NCBI RefSeq assembly: GCF_000264905.1
Contig: NW_006763137.1
Location: 1,480,339 to 1,544,338, forward strand
Length of the DNA: 64,000 nt
Direction: 5' to 3'
DNA from: Stereum hirsutum FP-91666 SS1
Lineage: Eukaryota; Basidiomycota; Agaricomycetes; Russulales; Stereaceae
A model generated the notes under the pieces. It saw nothing but the letters and a program-made list of their open reading frames with translations. It was not told the origin of the DNA and searched no databases. The translations under genes were made by a program, and so were the position numbers. This document shows positions 47,442 to 59,206 of this stretch, piece by piece (the first letter of the stretch is position 1; each line of letters opens with the position of its first letter).

Positions 47442-48345
47442 TCATCTGCATAGATCAGGGGACGTACCGGGGGTCAAGCTCCTGTGGACCTCGCTTTGGA
47501 CGTAGTCTGCGAATTTCTTCTGAAAGTCGCGAACGGAGCGAATGTCGAGGAGACGCTTCTGGACCATACCCGTGGCATTGAATTCTACTCCCCTTACGTC
47601 CTGTCTTTGTAGAAAATGGGTCAGAAGCAGCCTGAAGTCAATTACTGCCCGGCTTACGGAAATCGATGACTGAACTGACTTGGCGGCATGAACTTTCACA
47701 ATCTCCAGAGCAGGAACAGACAAGGCATCCTGAACGAACTCATAACAAGCCTCCAGCCCATCCCACTCAAATAGCGCTCCAACCGACATCTCGACAATGT
47801 CGGCAGTAGGCTTGACCTGGCCCATGTCGAAGGCAGACGGAGCAGAGACCGTTGTGTGTTCTTCGACGGCATCGTAGAAGGAGGCGGTATTCGGTCGAGC
47901 GACTTGACATGTCTCGCCGATGAAGGCCAGCGTGCGATTACAGACAAGAGCCTTCTGACAAGTCTGATCATGAGAGCCCAGAAATCCACAGTCAGTAGGA
48001 TGATACACAAGAGAACAGTTTCCCTGGAGCTCTCCCTAGGGGTAGAGGGTAGAACACGAGCGGCGGGCAGAGAACAAAGCGTACAGAGATGAAGGTCTTG
48101 CTGGCGTCAGGGCAGCGATCATAGAGCATCATAGACGTAGACAGCGCAAAGATCGAGTCGCCGATGAGCTCCAAGACCTTGTTACGAGGGTGGCCGGGAT
48201 GTTGATGGAAATCGCTGTATTGTTTGCCAGCGATGTTCGGCCGGATGAGTCTCTTGTGACGGTAGATCAAAGGGAACGCGGCGTCTACGAGGATATCGAG
48301 GGCGCTGGGCTCCATAACAGTGGAATCTTTCAAGTTGGCGTGCAT
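47442..48345 (-). CDS. Divergent RNase III-fold protein 2
   Basis: Exons 48345-48085 and 47963-47442 encode about 260 residues; a further small intron near 47670 is possible. The RNase III helical core is visible: NKVLELIGDSIFALSTSMML retains the second Glu and the Asp of the signature, QKALVCNRTLAFIGE matches the following helix, and ADIVEMSVGALFEWDGLEA matches the second catalytic motif with its Glu kept. No double-stranded-RNA-binding domain follows; the ~70 C-terminal residues are unassigned. It is paralogous to the gene at 44636-45502, with an equal 261-nt first exon and a phase-0 intron at the same site. It may keep nuclease activity or act as an RNA-binding scaffold. Confidence 0.68.
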
Positions 48346-48758
48346 AGTGAGGTTTTGAGAAGCTAGCGAGATTTACAAAGTGTTTTAGGTTGCTTTGGCA
48401 CCGCCGGCGGTGAACGGGGTGAACTGATAGTAGTGGGTGTGGTTGTGCAAGAACAGGTACCAGTGCGTGGCCACAACACAACTAATCTCAACAATTCAGT
48501 TGTGGCGCTGAATAGAGCCATACTATCGGCGCTGTAGAACACTAACGAGGGACGGACGAGCTCGAAAATGCAGGAGAAGTACGAATAAGATGTGCGATGC
48601 GAGATGAAGTACAAGTGAGGGTCCCATAATGGTACAGATGTGATGATACAGTGCGCCTACAGAAAAGGAAGTAGCTTAGACGGTGGGGTATGCGATTCGA
48701 TGCGTGAGACGAACATCGAAAATGTGGAGAAGGTGAACAAGGATTGTGTACCAGTGCA
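48346..48758. other. Intergenic
   Basis: Promoter of RNase III-fold gene 2 and the 3' flank of SGF73. Nothing else is seen. Confidence 0.5.
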
Positions 48759-50054
48759 TCAGGCTGTTTGAGAGCCTAGACGTGCAGCAGCCCCCGCTGC
48801 CGCCACGCTCGAGTTCATGCCGCTCTTCATCAATGAGCCCACGAAGAGATCTCTGCAGTTCCGTAGACGTTCCCTACGACCCACGAACCAGGTTCCAGCA
48901 TCACTTGGTACCGCCAACGGAACACCTATAATGCCTCTCTCCTGTGCTACCCGGACAGCGTTCGTCATCGAGTCCAGTTCCTCCTCGGAGTCAAGATCAT
49001 CGAGGTTTTCCAAGGCGGGATCATCAGAGCCAGCCACGGTGGTCGCAGCAGCATTCTTTCCCGCCGCGGCGCCCTGACTGTTGGCATTGGCATTGGCAGC
49101 CGTTGCAGTGCTCTTCTTCTTCTTCGAAGCGGTCGACTTCAGCTGCTCGAGCTGAGCCTCCGCCCCTGGCTTGCTGAGGTCGATACCGTTCTTCCGAGCC
49201 AGCTCCTCCATCTCCTTCTGTTTCTTCTCCCTCTTCTCTGCGTCTTTCTTCTCCTTGCGCTCCTTCTTGCTCTCTCGCTTGACGGGCTCCACAAAGTTGG
49301 GGTTATTGGCTCGGTTCCAGTCGAGAAGCAACTCGTCGTAAGCTTTCGAACGACCGGGTACAGATCGTTTTGCTCCCATGGAGTGTGATTTACATGTGAG
49401 GGAGCGTGAGCATGGGAGGTGTTTGTCGTTTATGACACCGCACTGCTTGTCGAGATCGACGGGACCCTTCATGCGTTTGGCTGGCTTGTTAGGAGCGGCC
49501 TTCGCCTTCTTGCCCTTTGGAGTGTTCGATTCTGATGGCTCTTCGTCTGCTTTGCGTTTCTTTCCCTTTGCTAACCAGCAGGATATTAGCTCACGAATGA
49601 TGGCAGCCGTTTATCAACATGCAACGGTGTGCATGAGCCAGCTGTGGTGGTTTATCACACGTACCAGTTCCAAGGTCATCAGCTTTACCTTTCACTCCAC
49701 CTTTACCAAGGCGTATATTTCTGCAGTTGTCTGTACGAAAAACATGTCGTTTCGTGAGAACACAGTAAAATCAACACAACGAATGGTATGTGGCCCAGAC
49801 TGACCTGCATGCTCAGCAGCCGCACTACGGAGCACAGGCTTAGCGCACTCCTTGCACTGAACGATGCCAATGTCTGTAGCGCTTCGTAGAGGCTCAGAAC
49901 CAAAAACTTTCATGTCACGAGCTGAAAGCCATGAAGTTGGTGGCGAAGGACAATGCGAGAGTGATGGAGAAGGAGAGGGAGGCGGCGGTGTTGACGGTAG
50001 ATTTTCGAACGAAAAGGGAGGAGGTGAAGCGGAAGGCTTTATTTTGAGCGTCAT
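48759..50054 (-). CDS. SGF73: SAGA complex deubiquitinase-module subunit SGF73 (ataxin-7-like)
   Basis: SGF73 anchors the histone H2B deubiquitinase module to the SAGA coactivator. After a Pro/Ser-rich start (MTLKIKPSAS) there is an N-terminal zinc finger, VQCKECAKPVLRSAAAEHA continuing across an intron to D-N-C (Cys2-His-Cys). A basic nuclear-localisation-like segment follows (GKKRKADEEP, PKGKKAKAAP). The SCA7 domain is clear: KGPVDLDKQCGVIND followed by LPCSRSLTCKSHSMGAKR. Downstream are PYDELLLDW-like AYDELLLDWNRAN, a Lys/Glu coiled-coil-like stretch and an Ala-rich tail. At least three exons; the last is large. The open frame begins 12 codons further upstream (50090), but I prefer the ATG at 50054; the choice is uncertain. 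Confidence 0.88.
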
Positions 50055-50090
50055 GACGAAGCCGTACAAAGGAATCAGCAAGGGATACAC

Positions 50091-51402
50091 GTCTAATTGT
50101 GTACTGGCTGGTTCGGTTTAAGACAAGTTGTGATCCAAGCGCGACCTTGACACGCGGCGCGGCGCGGGCCCGCCCCGTGACCAGAATTCTATTTCCGGTC
50201 GCGCGGGTCAAGTCGGGTTAGGGTCCCTTTCCTGCGGCGCCTTTTTGCTCCTGTCACTTGTCATCATTCACCGTGTTCGGACTTCGGACGGTGGACCCTT
50301 CAAAACGTCCATCGTTCTGGACTAACAATCGGACGCCGAATAAAGTCGCTCATCGAATCCGATGGCCTCCGGGTCAAAATAATCCACCTAACCTCCCTGA
50401 AGTAAAACAAGCGGCACTGTTGATGACTGAACGCCTCCTCGCATTGTTGAAAGCCGGGTGCTGGCTCATGTTGACTATATACATACAGGCTTACAGGTCT
50501 TTCGACGCGATTTTGCGGTCACGGCATGGTTCCTCCCTCTTGGCCGAGTCTTCTTCCTTCCAACGGAAACCAATAAAAGAATTGAGGCAAGATTGCCAAT
50601 CTCGATGATTCGCGCCGCACGCAAGCCTCCTGTTACGTTGTCAATTATCTCTCGTAATCCGAGGATTGGCAGTTCAAAAGTGTGGTGGACTGTTGCGGAA
50701 AGGGTGATTGTATGGCACCTAGATGTGCATATTTAAACTTGGTATTTGTCATGTGGTGAGTCGGTTTTCTGACGAGCTCTTTGTCGCCCAGCGCTGAACA
50801 CTGAGCCCAGGAACGCTGTTAACACCCAGCGGTGATAGGCCTGCCTGCGCAATCTCATTGTAGATCAGGATCTGCCAGTCTGGCTGCGTGAAAGGTTACC
50901 ATGCCCCACCGGGCCTCATGCGTTGCCTCAAGGTCCCCGATAGGACTGTTGCGATCTGAGTGTTCTTCCGACGGACTTCGAAATCGCATCATCACCCAAC
51001 CGTTGAGAAGCGGTCTTCAAACTCGAAGTGCAGTAGTTTCCTACAGTTTCGGGCCTCAAAGCCACGCAGCTTTAGACTACACAAAAGTCGTATGCACTGA
51101 TTCGAAGATAGCCGCTTATGCTCCATTGTTTCCCACAGTAACGCCCGGAAAGGTACGAAAATGCGGCTATGCAAAGTTCAGAGACGTCGTCTTGGGCTTC
51201 TCTTCCATCATCAGACCACTGTTATCACTGGACCTGCCGAAGAACGTGAACCCGCCGTACGACCGGGCACCGTAAATTTGCTAACCCTATTGTGGGAGGC
51301 AGCCCCGTAGCTCCTGAAGCAAAGTTCGTTGCTCTTTGCTCAATCATCCTCATCACCCCTCTCCCGCATCGCCTGTGGCCCCAGGGTTTGTAGCCGCCTT
51401 CC
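50091..51402. other. Intergenic, divergent promoter region
   Basis: About 1.3 kb between SGF73 (minus) and the second flavin monooxygenase (plus). It contains a GC-rich stretch at about 50150-50215. No gene recognised. Confidence 0.45.
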
Positions 51403-53500
51403 ATGACTTATTCGACAGGGACTCGTGCTGCTGTATCATTGGATTTCCTGGTTGTCGGCGGAGGTATGTTGGTCTCAAATACATGTCACTTGTCAGATCT
51501 GAGCTCCAATTCTTAGGGCTCGCTGGGTTATCTACTGCGTATGCTCTTGTTGCGTCTGGACACCGAGCGCGCGTTCTTGAAAAGACTCAGGGTTTGGGCA
51601 TTCGTGGGGGAGGAATTCGTGTCCCTCCATGCGTATCAAAGATCCTGATGGACTGGGGGTTGGGGCCGCAATTAGAGGAGAAGGGCTCGAGATGTCGAGG
51701 AACAGTGATCCATTACTGTAAGCATCCGTTAGTTCGTCTGCTTGTTTGGCGTCTACGGTCTAGGATTCGGTCCTACGTTCCTAGTGATTTGAAATGTTCA
51801 CCGGAAGCTAATTGGACTCTAGTGAAGAATGGTGAACTTATTTCACCTCTGACATGGCAGGAGACCGTGATCAAGGAATGCGGCTCACCGTTCTACATGA
51901 TGCTGGTGGGTGCGCGTCATCATTCGTTTGCTGCCCAGTATGCATCTAACGTAGCACGGTCACAGCACCAGGATCTATACGAGATGCTCTACCATCTAGC
52001 GCTCTCTGTGGGCGTACAAATCGATCTGAACGTCGAGGTCGTGTCCGTTACAGTTCCAGACCAGAGCTCCTCCGACACCGACTCTGACTCTGACTCAACG
52101 CCCATATATCCAACAACGTTTGCGAACGAGCGCACTACCTCCCCAATGTATTCGGCCTCCACCTCGGGCGGTGTTATGCCCGGTACCAACGGGCGTGTAA
52201 ATGGCGCTTCTCGCAATGAGTCGAACTGCTCTGGCAAACCACGCGTCACCTTGGCCAACGGAACGATCTTGGAGGCAGACATCATCATTGGCGCGGACGG
52301 TCCACATAGCATAGTCAAGGATGTCGTGGTGGAGGAAGAAGCGGACGCTACTTTGGAGTGGACAGGAAGTAACTGTTACACCGGCCTGGTACCCATGGAC
52401 GAGATGATGAGTGACCCAGGCTTGCGGGAGATTGTTGAGTGTGGATGGCCGATGTGGGCGAGTGATGGAAAAAGTGTGATGGGTGTGTGTTTACCTTTTC
52501 GCTCTCTCTTTCACTGACTAATTGACGATCCGTGAAGGTTATCCTATCGTACGTCCCTTTCGTGTGTCCTGATTGTGATTCCCATCCAAACCATCTCCCT
52601 CTTGTTAGCGTGGCGACAAGGACTATAACGTTCACATATGGTGGAGAGAAGCGGACCCATCGAAGGAATATCCTGAAGGATGGGCGCTGGAGGAACCCTC
52701 ACGAGTCCTCGGAGTAGACCATATGGAGCTTGATCCACGGTGGCTATGTTTCACTTTCTCTTGGTGATAAGAAGCTGACGAGCTCCTTGATCTGAAGGCT
52801 AAGAACTCTGTTCTCGCGGATGCAAGGTTTATGCAGAATGAAATGGAGAGAAGGGCCCGGAACGGAACTCGAAGAGTGGGTGAACGAGACTCAGCAAGTC
52901 GTACTCGTCGGGGAGGCCGCACATGTCATGCTGGTGTGTTGTTTTGCACATTTGCATTGCATCAAGTTCAACCCGAACAACCACCGACCTCTTTCGCTCT
53001 GTCTAGCCCGCTGGTTCACATGCTTGCACCTTGGCCGTTGAAGACGGCGCTGTCTTGGGCATGTCTGCGCATGTTACTGCTCTTGACCCCGACTAACTTA
53101 GAGATGCCTCATTTTTACAGGCAAACTTTTTGCTCGTCTGAAATCACGCGACCAGATCGGTATTTTGCTGAACGCATACCAAGAAATCCAACAACCGCGG
53201 TCTGTGCTTCTACAAAATGCTGACAGGTCATCCGCAGGAAGCCTGCTCCTTCCAGAAGGCCCCGCTACGGAGGGGCGTGATGCTATGATGCGTCTGGCAA
53301 ACAGCCAGAGCGAGGATCATTGGGACGACAGTGAGTTGGCGGGTGCGTGGGGAGATATAGGCGCTGTATGGGGCTACAACGCTATCGAGGCAGCGGATGA
53401 TTGGTGGGTTCAGTGGGGCTTGCTGAGGGAGAGAGCTATGGGCAGGGAGGTTAACATGCTGGGCCACACTCTGAGTGGCCTGAGCGTCACAATTACTTGA
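51403..53500 (+). CDS. FAD-dependent monooxygenase 2
   Basis: A second class A flavoprotein monooxygenase, distant from the one at 8438-10444. The first exon ends in the dinucleotide motif FLVVGGG, continued after an intron by LAGLSTAYALVASGHRARVLEK. The middle has ADIIIGADGPHSIVKDVV (DG motif). The second FAD motif is VVLVGEAAHVML, then PAGSHACTLAVEDGAVLG after an intron, a form seen in fungal salicylate-hydroxylase-like proteins. A Ser/Asp-rich insertion of about 50 residues (PDQSSSDTDSDSDS onwards, near 52065-52200) interrupts the FAD fold. The intron at 53059-53120 appears to use a GC donor (GCATGT). The C terminus, ending TLSGLSVTIT, is Trp-rich. Substrate is unknown. Confidence 0.82.
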
Positions 53501-54190
53501 TTCCAGACATACTATACTTGGATATATCGCTCACTGCTGGATTCAGGACCGTAAATCCCTTCGCAACTAGCTGTGCTGTAATGCTTTCATATGGAACGTT
53601 TCTTGCTCGATGTACGAAACATCATTCAGATTTTTGTCAATACCTGTATATACTAAATATGTACGATGCCGATACCATCTAGATGCGACCTGCCTGTGAG
53701 AGACGGCATATCTGTAGCTTATCGAGGGAACTTAAAGTATCCGCAATTCAGGAAGGCTCAATCGTCACAACTTATCAAGTTTGCCCTTGTCTCGTTCGCT
53801 AAAGTCCGGCGACCGAGATGCCACCGCCACTGCACTCTTCCGGCCAACTCCGGGCCTCTTCTAAGTTCCGTGACACGCTTTCGGAAGTGCCAAGCGTCAG
53901 CCAACTCCTTCACTCAATAGAGAATACTCCATGGTATAGGTCCTCTAACAGGTATAGTTTTCTTCAAAAATTGCTCCCTCATTACCTGACTGGTGCTGTC
54001 GCAAACATAGATACCAGAGATCGTTGTTTTCTTTCGCCACTCATCGGACGATTGGCAGCTGGAGCAGCATATCAAGGCTCCGAGTCCGACTTGTCCACGG
54101 TCATACTCGTGCTGACCTCTATCTCCTGGGCTTAAAGAGACGAATATCTAGTGGAATATTGTATACTCAACCGCCAGCTTCCACCAAAAA
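53501..54190. other. Intergenic, one doubtful small frame
   Basis: A plus-strand frame at 53818-54135 (start MPPPLHSSGQLRASS) has reasonable composition but no recognisable domain, so it is not called as a gene. The rest is probably the CDK7 promoter. Confidence 0.35.
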
Positions 54191-55763
54191 ATGGACGTAG
54201 TTGAGAGGGCGAACCTAGAAAGACAAAGACGATGGTAAGCGCTAGAACTCGCCGGAACCCTCCTTGTTTTGACCGTTTTCGCTTTGGAATCAGGGTAAAG
54301 GACCAAAAGGTCGGTGAAGGACAATATGCCGTTGTTTACCGAGGTAGTTCTACCCGCAGCTGTCAACGGAATTAAGCTGCATGCTGAATAGTCATCATCG
54401 TCCAGGCCGCGAAGCCGCCACCGGCCGGAAAGTCGCCATCAAGAAGATCAAGGTGGGGCAGTTCAAGGACGGACTCGACATGTCCGCCATCCGCGAGGTT
54501 AAGTTTCTCCGCGAACTAAGCCATCCGAACGTCATTGCGGTCAGTGAACTACTTGCAACAACAGATCGTTCCTGTCTGCGCGATGTGGTTTGCTGAATTC
54601 CCATAATCCCAGTTATTGGATGTCTTCTCAGCCAAGACGAATCTCAATCTGGTACTCGAGTTCTTGGACTCAGACCTCGAAATGATCATAAAAGGGTGCC
54701 CTACGCTTTTTTTGCCGGCGGACATCAAGAGTTGGATTGCCATGACCTTTCGTGGGCTCGAATTCTGCCACCGAAATTACATCCTCCATCGGGTAGGTCT
54801 TCGCGTTTGTATTGTGCATGTCCGGAACTCAGATAATCCTATTTCCCGCATATATCAGGATCTAAAGCCCAACAATTTGTTGATTGCTTCAGACGGTCAA
54901 CTAAAAATTGCCGATTTTGGTCTCGCTCGAGACTTCGCAGACCCGGGCAGTAAGATGACCTGTCAAGTCATTACGCGGTATGTATCTTCCCATGGCCCGG
55001 TACTCATGTCTTAGTCGATGCCTGACACATTGACACCGACCCATCCTTGTAGATGGTACCGCCCACCAGAACTTCTCTTTGGTTGTCGTTATTACAGTTC
55101 AGCTGTCGATATATGGTCTGTTGGCTGCATATTTGCAGAGTTAATGCTTCGCATCCCTTACATCGCCGGCGAGAGCGATATGGATCAAATTAAAAAGACC
55201 TTCATGGCGCTCGGGACGCCTACAGAGCAGGATTGGCCCGTCCGTTTTCAGCCACCAATCATACCGTACCATTGTTCTGACTCCAAGTGTTTATACAGGG
55301 GCACAAAAAGCTTCCTGACTACGTCCCCGTAGGCAACTTCCAAAGGACGCCACTGCGAGATGTATTTACGGCAGCCAGCACGGACACGCTTGACCTGCTC
55401 GGAAAATGTCTCCTCTACGAACCAAGAAGACGCATTTCCGCCAAAGAGGTTTGTGCCACTCCAAACAGCGATTCAAAATCACGCTAACAATTCTGACACT
55501 TCCATTAGGCACTGAGTCACCCTTATTTCTTTGCACTTCCGTATCCGACACATCCTTCGAAACTACCCAAGAAAGCTCTCCCGGTGGTCAACTCAAAAGC
55601 CTTGGAGGAAGTCGATGGGAATGTCGACCTTACAGGCCCTGGGCCAGCTGTCAAGGCCAATCCCCCGAACAAAGGGCTGAAGAGGAAGCTGAGCGAGGAC
55701 GAGGTGGGAAGAAGCATAGCACGGAAGTTGGACTTTGGTTCCGTGGGAGATACATCGATGTGA
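54191..55763 (+). CDS. Cyclin-dependent kinase 7 / Kin28, TFIIH CDK-activating kinase
   Basis: The TFIIH kinase that phosphorylates the RNA polymerase II C-terminal domain and, in many fungi and animals, activates other CDKs. The start [15 protein letters not shown] leads to the Gly-rich loop [12 protein letters not shown] and the ATP lysine in [10 protein letters not shown]. The PSTAIRE-like helix reads [16 protein letters not shown] (typical of CDK7). The catalytic loop is [10 protein letters not shown], the metal motif [10 protein letters not shown], and the T-loop [19 protein letters not shown] with the activating Thr. [22 protein letters not shown] and [10 protein letters not shown] are CDK7-typical. 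It ends with a basic tail, [12 protein letters not shown] then [10 protein letters not shown]. About seven exons with short introns; length about 370 residues. All catalytic residues are present. Confidence 0.93.
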
Positions 55764-55956
55764 GGTGGTAGGTGTGTTATTACAGACAGTACACGTTACA
55801 GTCCCCGCTATTTTATGTCCTCGCTTTCGCGCTAGTTTGTATCATATTACATATATCATACCACCATGTTCATTCTTGTTCGACAGGTTTTGAGACGTTG
55901 AATGTTACACTGCCACTCCACGCCCTGCCCGGGGATGGTTGCGTTGTTTCCGCGTC

Positions 55957-57453
55957 TCAAAGCCGACAGACAGAGAGATGCGGACTTGAGAGTCCTGAAG
56001 ACAGACCAAAGTGCACTCGTGAGACAAATGAAGGAGCTCGCAGCCCTGGATGAAGGAGGCTCCGCATACCATGCATGTAGAGTAAACTTCGCCTGCTGTC
56101 AAAAGTCACAGAAGTCGTGCCAGGGACAAGTATGCCATCATCCTCGAACATCTGACAGAAATGCGTGCGATTCAATGCGCTGAGCCAGTTCGAGCTAGTT
56201 GACCTACCTTGGCAACTTCATACGACTCTTCCGTCATCGAACCGTTGTGATCCTGTATGGTCACTCGAAGTGCAGATGAGGGAGCATCTTGAACATGAGG
56301 ATTCATGGCGTTTCTCATGATGGCCAGAGTATCAACGATGCCTGCAATCCAAAGAGCCCCCTCCTCATCGATTGATATATTGTCTAGTATGCGATCTGAT
56401 CGAAATATCTTCAAACCGGGTTTATAGTAAACAGCAATATTAAACGTGACATACCGGTAGAGATAGTCTCTATAACCTGAAGCGTATTGTCGGACTGTCT
56501 CCTGAGCGCACTGAACTCTGCTCGAGTAGTACTCGTCACATATATCGTGCCGTTATGTGCTTGTACTATCCCGTTGCTTCCGGGGAGGTTCCGGAGAGCA
56601 TAGTGGCACCCAGAGTCGACATTGCAGTATCCGACAGAACTCCATGCTGCTCCGAAGAACTCCAGATTCCGCGACTAGATCCGTGCGACCAATGACACGA
56701 AATTAGACCGTAGGACGCAAAGGCGACGACATCGAAGGACTTACCAATCCTATTTTCCTGCCATGATCATTGGTGAAGTAGAAGCTTTTCCCATCGGGCA
56801 AACCAAGCACGTCGTTCGGCGTCTCAATTACAGCATCACGAACTGTGGTAACATGCCTCAAGGTCCCGTCTCCGACTGTTGTCCTGAAGATCTCCATGAC
56901 AGAGTCCGAACCAACTCTGGTGGGGTCCTCGTGGACGGGTGGACGATGATTGATCACGTACACGAACAAGTCATTGGGATTGGTGGAAGAGGGAACTAGG
57001 TCGAATCCGTGGACGAAGAGACCGCGGGGGTCTTCGAAGCCAGCAAGATTGAGACGTGAGACGGTGGAGGTCGAAAAGTCGTATGTGGCGATATAGTCCT
57101 CTTCCTCTTCCAAGCGCGCAGTGGCGTCGAGATGTCCTAGTCCCGGAATCCAGAATTTGCGCTTCAACGGGGTAGAACATGCCGCATAGAGAAGGCCTGA
57201 TGGCTGGTGGAGAACAATCTCTGCAAACATATCAACATGCAGAACAACGTGCAAGACGAAGCCCGGGATAGATATCAGACTCACTTTCGCAGGCTTGAAG
57301 CTCGGGGACCTTATGGCATCTTTCATTGTTTACAGATCCTCTAATGCGACCAATGACGCCGTGCCTCTGCAGCACTCCCTTCAATTGAAGCTCATAAAAG
57401 CCACCCACTAGGGCAGCTGCGGCAGTGATGGTGGGAATCAACGACTTGACCAT
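55957..57453 (-). CDS. Paraoxonase/arylesterase-like beta-propeller protein
   Basis: A six-bladed beta-propeller of the calcium-dependent paraoxonase/SMP-30 group; members hydrolyse lactones or esters. The start MVKSLIPTITAAAALVGGFY gives one hydrophobic N-terminal segment that probably serves as an uncleaved membrane anchor, as in PON proteins. Motifs include IVLHQPSGLLYAACST, PRGLFVHGFDLVPSS, FVYVINHRPP with the conserved Asn-His-Arg, and ETPNDVLGLPDGKSFYFTND with the calcium-binding Asn-Asp. Later: LPGSNGIVQAHNGTIYV and DNISIDEEGALWIAG. The last intron joins LLYMHG to LSSPHLSVCRL, the family's short C terminus. Five or six exons. The preferred start is 57453 rather than the upstream M at 57495, because the hydrophobic segment follows directly. 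Confidence 0.83.
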
Positions 57454-58272
57454 GTTGTGAGAGAGACGAGGGGGATAGGTACCGTTTCGGTGCACGGCAG
57501 AGGCTTCGTAGTATTTATGTTGAGGGCCATATGTGGAGCAAGCCCATGGTCCACACGCCTGAGGCTCAGCATGGCATCGCGGGTTCCCTACCTGTCAACG
57601 GATTTCGGTGCCTCGGTCTAAAAGAAGAGGGAAGGTGCGATGCAACTAAACCATTGTATATGGCCGTCTGCGATAGCACCCGGAACTGTCGCACCTTCGA
57701 TCCCGAAAGAATGATACCACTGCGAAGTGTGGCCCCAAGAAGCGAGGGTGGCTATCGATCCGTATAGAACCTGCCGGGTACGTTGAAAGGACTTCAGCTT
57801 CACGGTGGGTGCCATAGGAAAACTACCATGTCGAGTGTACCGGGACACTGCAAACCTTTTCAAGGCCTTCTCCATAGTTCGTGGATCCAGTGCTTGGATC
57901 AGTGCTTTCTCAGGTCGCCCAGACACCACGAGGCAACCGGAAGAAACGACGAGCACCAATCATACTTCATCCGCCTAAATGTAGCACTCCATTGCTTGAA
58001 GACTTCGTAGCTCTGACTAGAGGCCATAGGTCGATAACGGGGTAGGCATCGACTTCCCTCGGACCGTGGTATGGCGCGGGAATATGGGCTCAATAACTAT
58101 AGCTAGAGCTCGAGGATTGAATCGAGACGTCGAGATGGATTTCAGCAAGTGCCTGCCAGTGAGTGTACCAAGCAGTTAGAGCTTCCATTACACAGAAGAT
58201 CTGACAGGCAAGGATCGAGAGCCTGTTGGATACATCAATCACACAGCACAAAGGGGATGATGGTCGTTGGAC
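57454..58272. other. Intergenic, nothing firmly recognised
   Basis: Upstream of the paraoxonase-like gene and left of the retroposon. Minus-strand open frames at 57618-57959 and 57899-58093 look somewhat protein-like, but no family or splice pattern could be assigned. Confidence 0.35.
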
Positions 58273-58285
58273 AAGCTTCAACTTG
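58273..58285 (+). repeat. Target-site duplication, left copy
   Basis: AAGCTTCAACTTG occurs here and again directly after the poly(A) run at 59207-59219. A 13-bp exact repeat flanking an A-tailed element is the hallmark of LINE-mediated retroposition. Confidence 0.85.
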
Positions 58286-59167
58286 GAGCCGGCAGCATAG
58301 TGTAGCGGGTATCTCGTTGCTCTATGCCTTCGTGCTGGGGAGTCACGTGTGGGTAAATCCGCACAAGTGGCGAGGCCTCTGGTTCAATTCTCACACACAG
58401 TGATTTATTCCAGATTCTCATAGGTCGAACCCAGCGCTGGTAGGTGGGTTTAGTGGGTAGTGGGGTTAGGGGCTCCTGAGAAGTTTAAACGCTTGCCGCT
58501 TGCGGCGCACTCCCACCGGCTCTGCCCTGCGCATCCGTGGTTGTCGAAATGATGATTGGCCAGCCCCCTCCGAGTCCCACACTGTTCCGCCGGCCTAGCC
58601 GGTGGTTCGTGCATAAATGCATTCCCTCCTTTGGATCTGCAGGGTGATAACCCCTGCTTATCGACGTCNNNNNNNNNNNNNNNNNNNNNNNNNNNNNNNN
58701 NNNNNNNNNNNNNNNNNNNNNNNNNNNNNNNNNNNNNNNNNNNNNNNNNNNNNNNNNNNNNNNNNNNNNNNNNNNNNNNNNNNNNNNNNNNNNNNNNNNN
58801 NNNNNNNNNNNNNNNNNNNNNNNNNNNNNNNNNNNNNNNNNNNNNNNNNNNNNNNNNNNNNNNNNNNNNNNNNNNNNNNNNNNNNNNNNNNNNNNNNNNN
58901 NNNNNNNNNNNNNNNNNNNNNNNNNNNNNNNNNNNNNNNNNNNNNNNNNNNNNNNNNNNNNNNNNNNNNNNNNNNNNNNNNNNNNNNNNNNNNNNNNNNN
59001 NNNNNNNNNNNNNNNNNNNNNNNNNNNNNNNNNNNNNNNNNNNNNNNNNNNNNNNNNNNNNNNNNNNNNNNNNNNNNNNNNNNNNNNNNNNNNNNNNNNN
59101 NNNNNNNNNNNNNNNNNNNNNNNNNNNNNNNNNNNNNNNNNNNNNNNNNNNNNNNNNNNNNNNNNNN

Positions 59168-59205
<38 letters not shown>

Positions 59206-59206
59206 A
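58286..59206 (+). mobile_element. tRNA-derived retroposon (SINE-like) with poly(A) tail, interior unsequenced
   Basis: The element starts just after the left target-site duplication. An RNA polymerase III A-box-like TAGTGTAGCGGG lies at 58298-58309 and a B-box-like GGTTCAATTCT at 58381-58391, the spacing (about 70 nt) being longer than in a plain tRNA and more like one with a long variable arm. A GC-rich body follows (58416-58668), then 499 Ns, then 37 A residues (59168-59204). The tRNA-like head does not fold into a complete cloverleaf by eye, so it is a derived promoter rather than a working tRNA. True length cannot be known because the gap size may be a placeholder. No coding sequence is visible. 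Confidence 0.75.
58669..59167. other. Assembly gap (499 Ns)
   Basis: A run of Ns inside the retroposon. Open frames crossing it are artefacts. Confidence 0.99.

Noticed and set aside
49864..50121. Plus-strand Gly/Glu-rich frame opposite SGF73 exon 1
   Set aside because: Mirror of the Pro/Ser-rich N terminus of SGF73.
58286..58400. A functional tRNA gene
   Set aside because: A-box- and B-box-like sequences are present, but the T-arm stem does not pair well and no acceptor stem closes; the flanking duplication and poly(A) point to a tRNA-derived retroposon.
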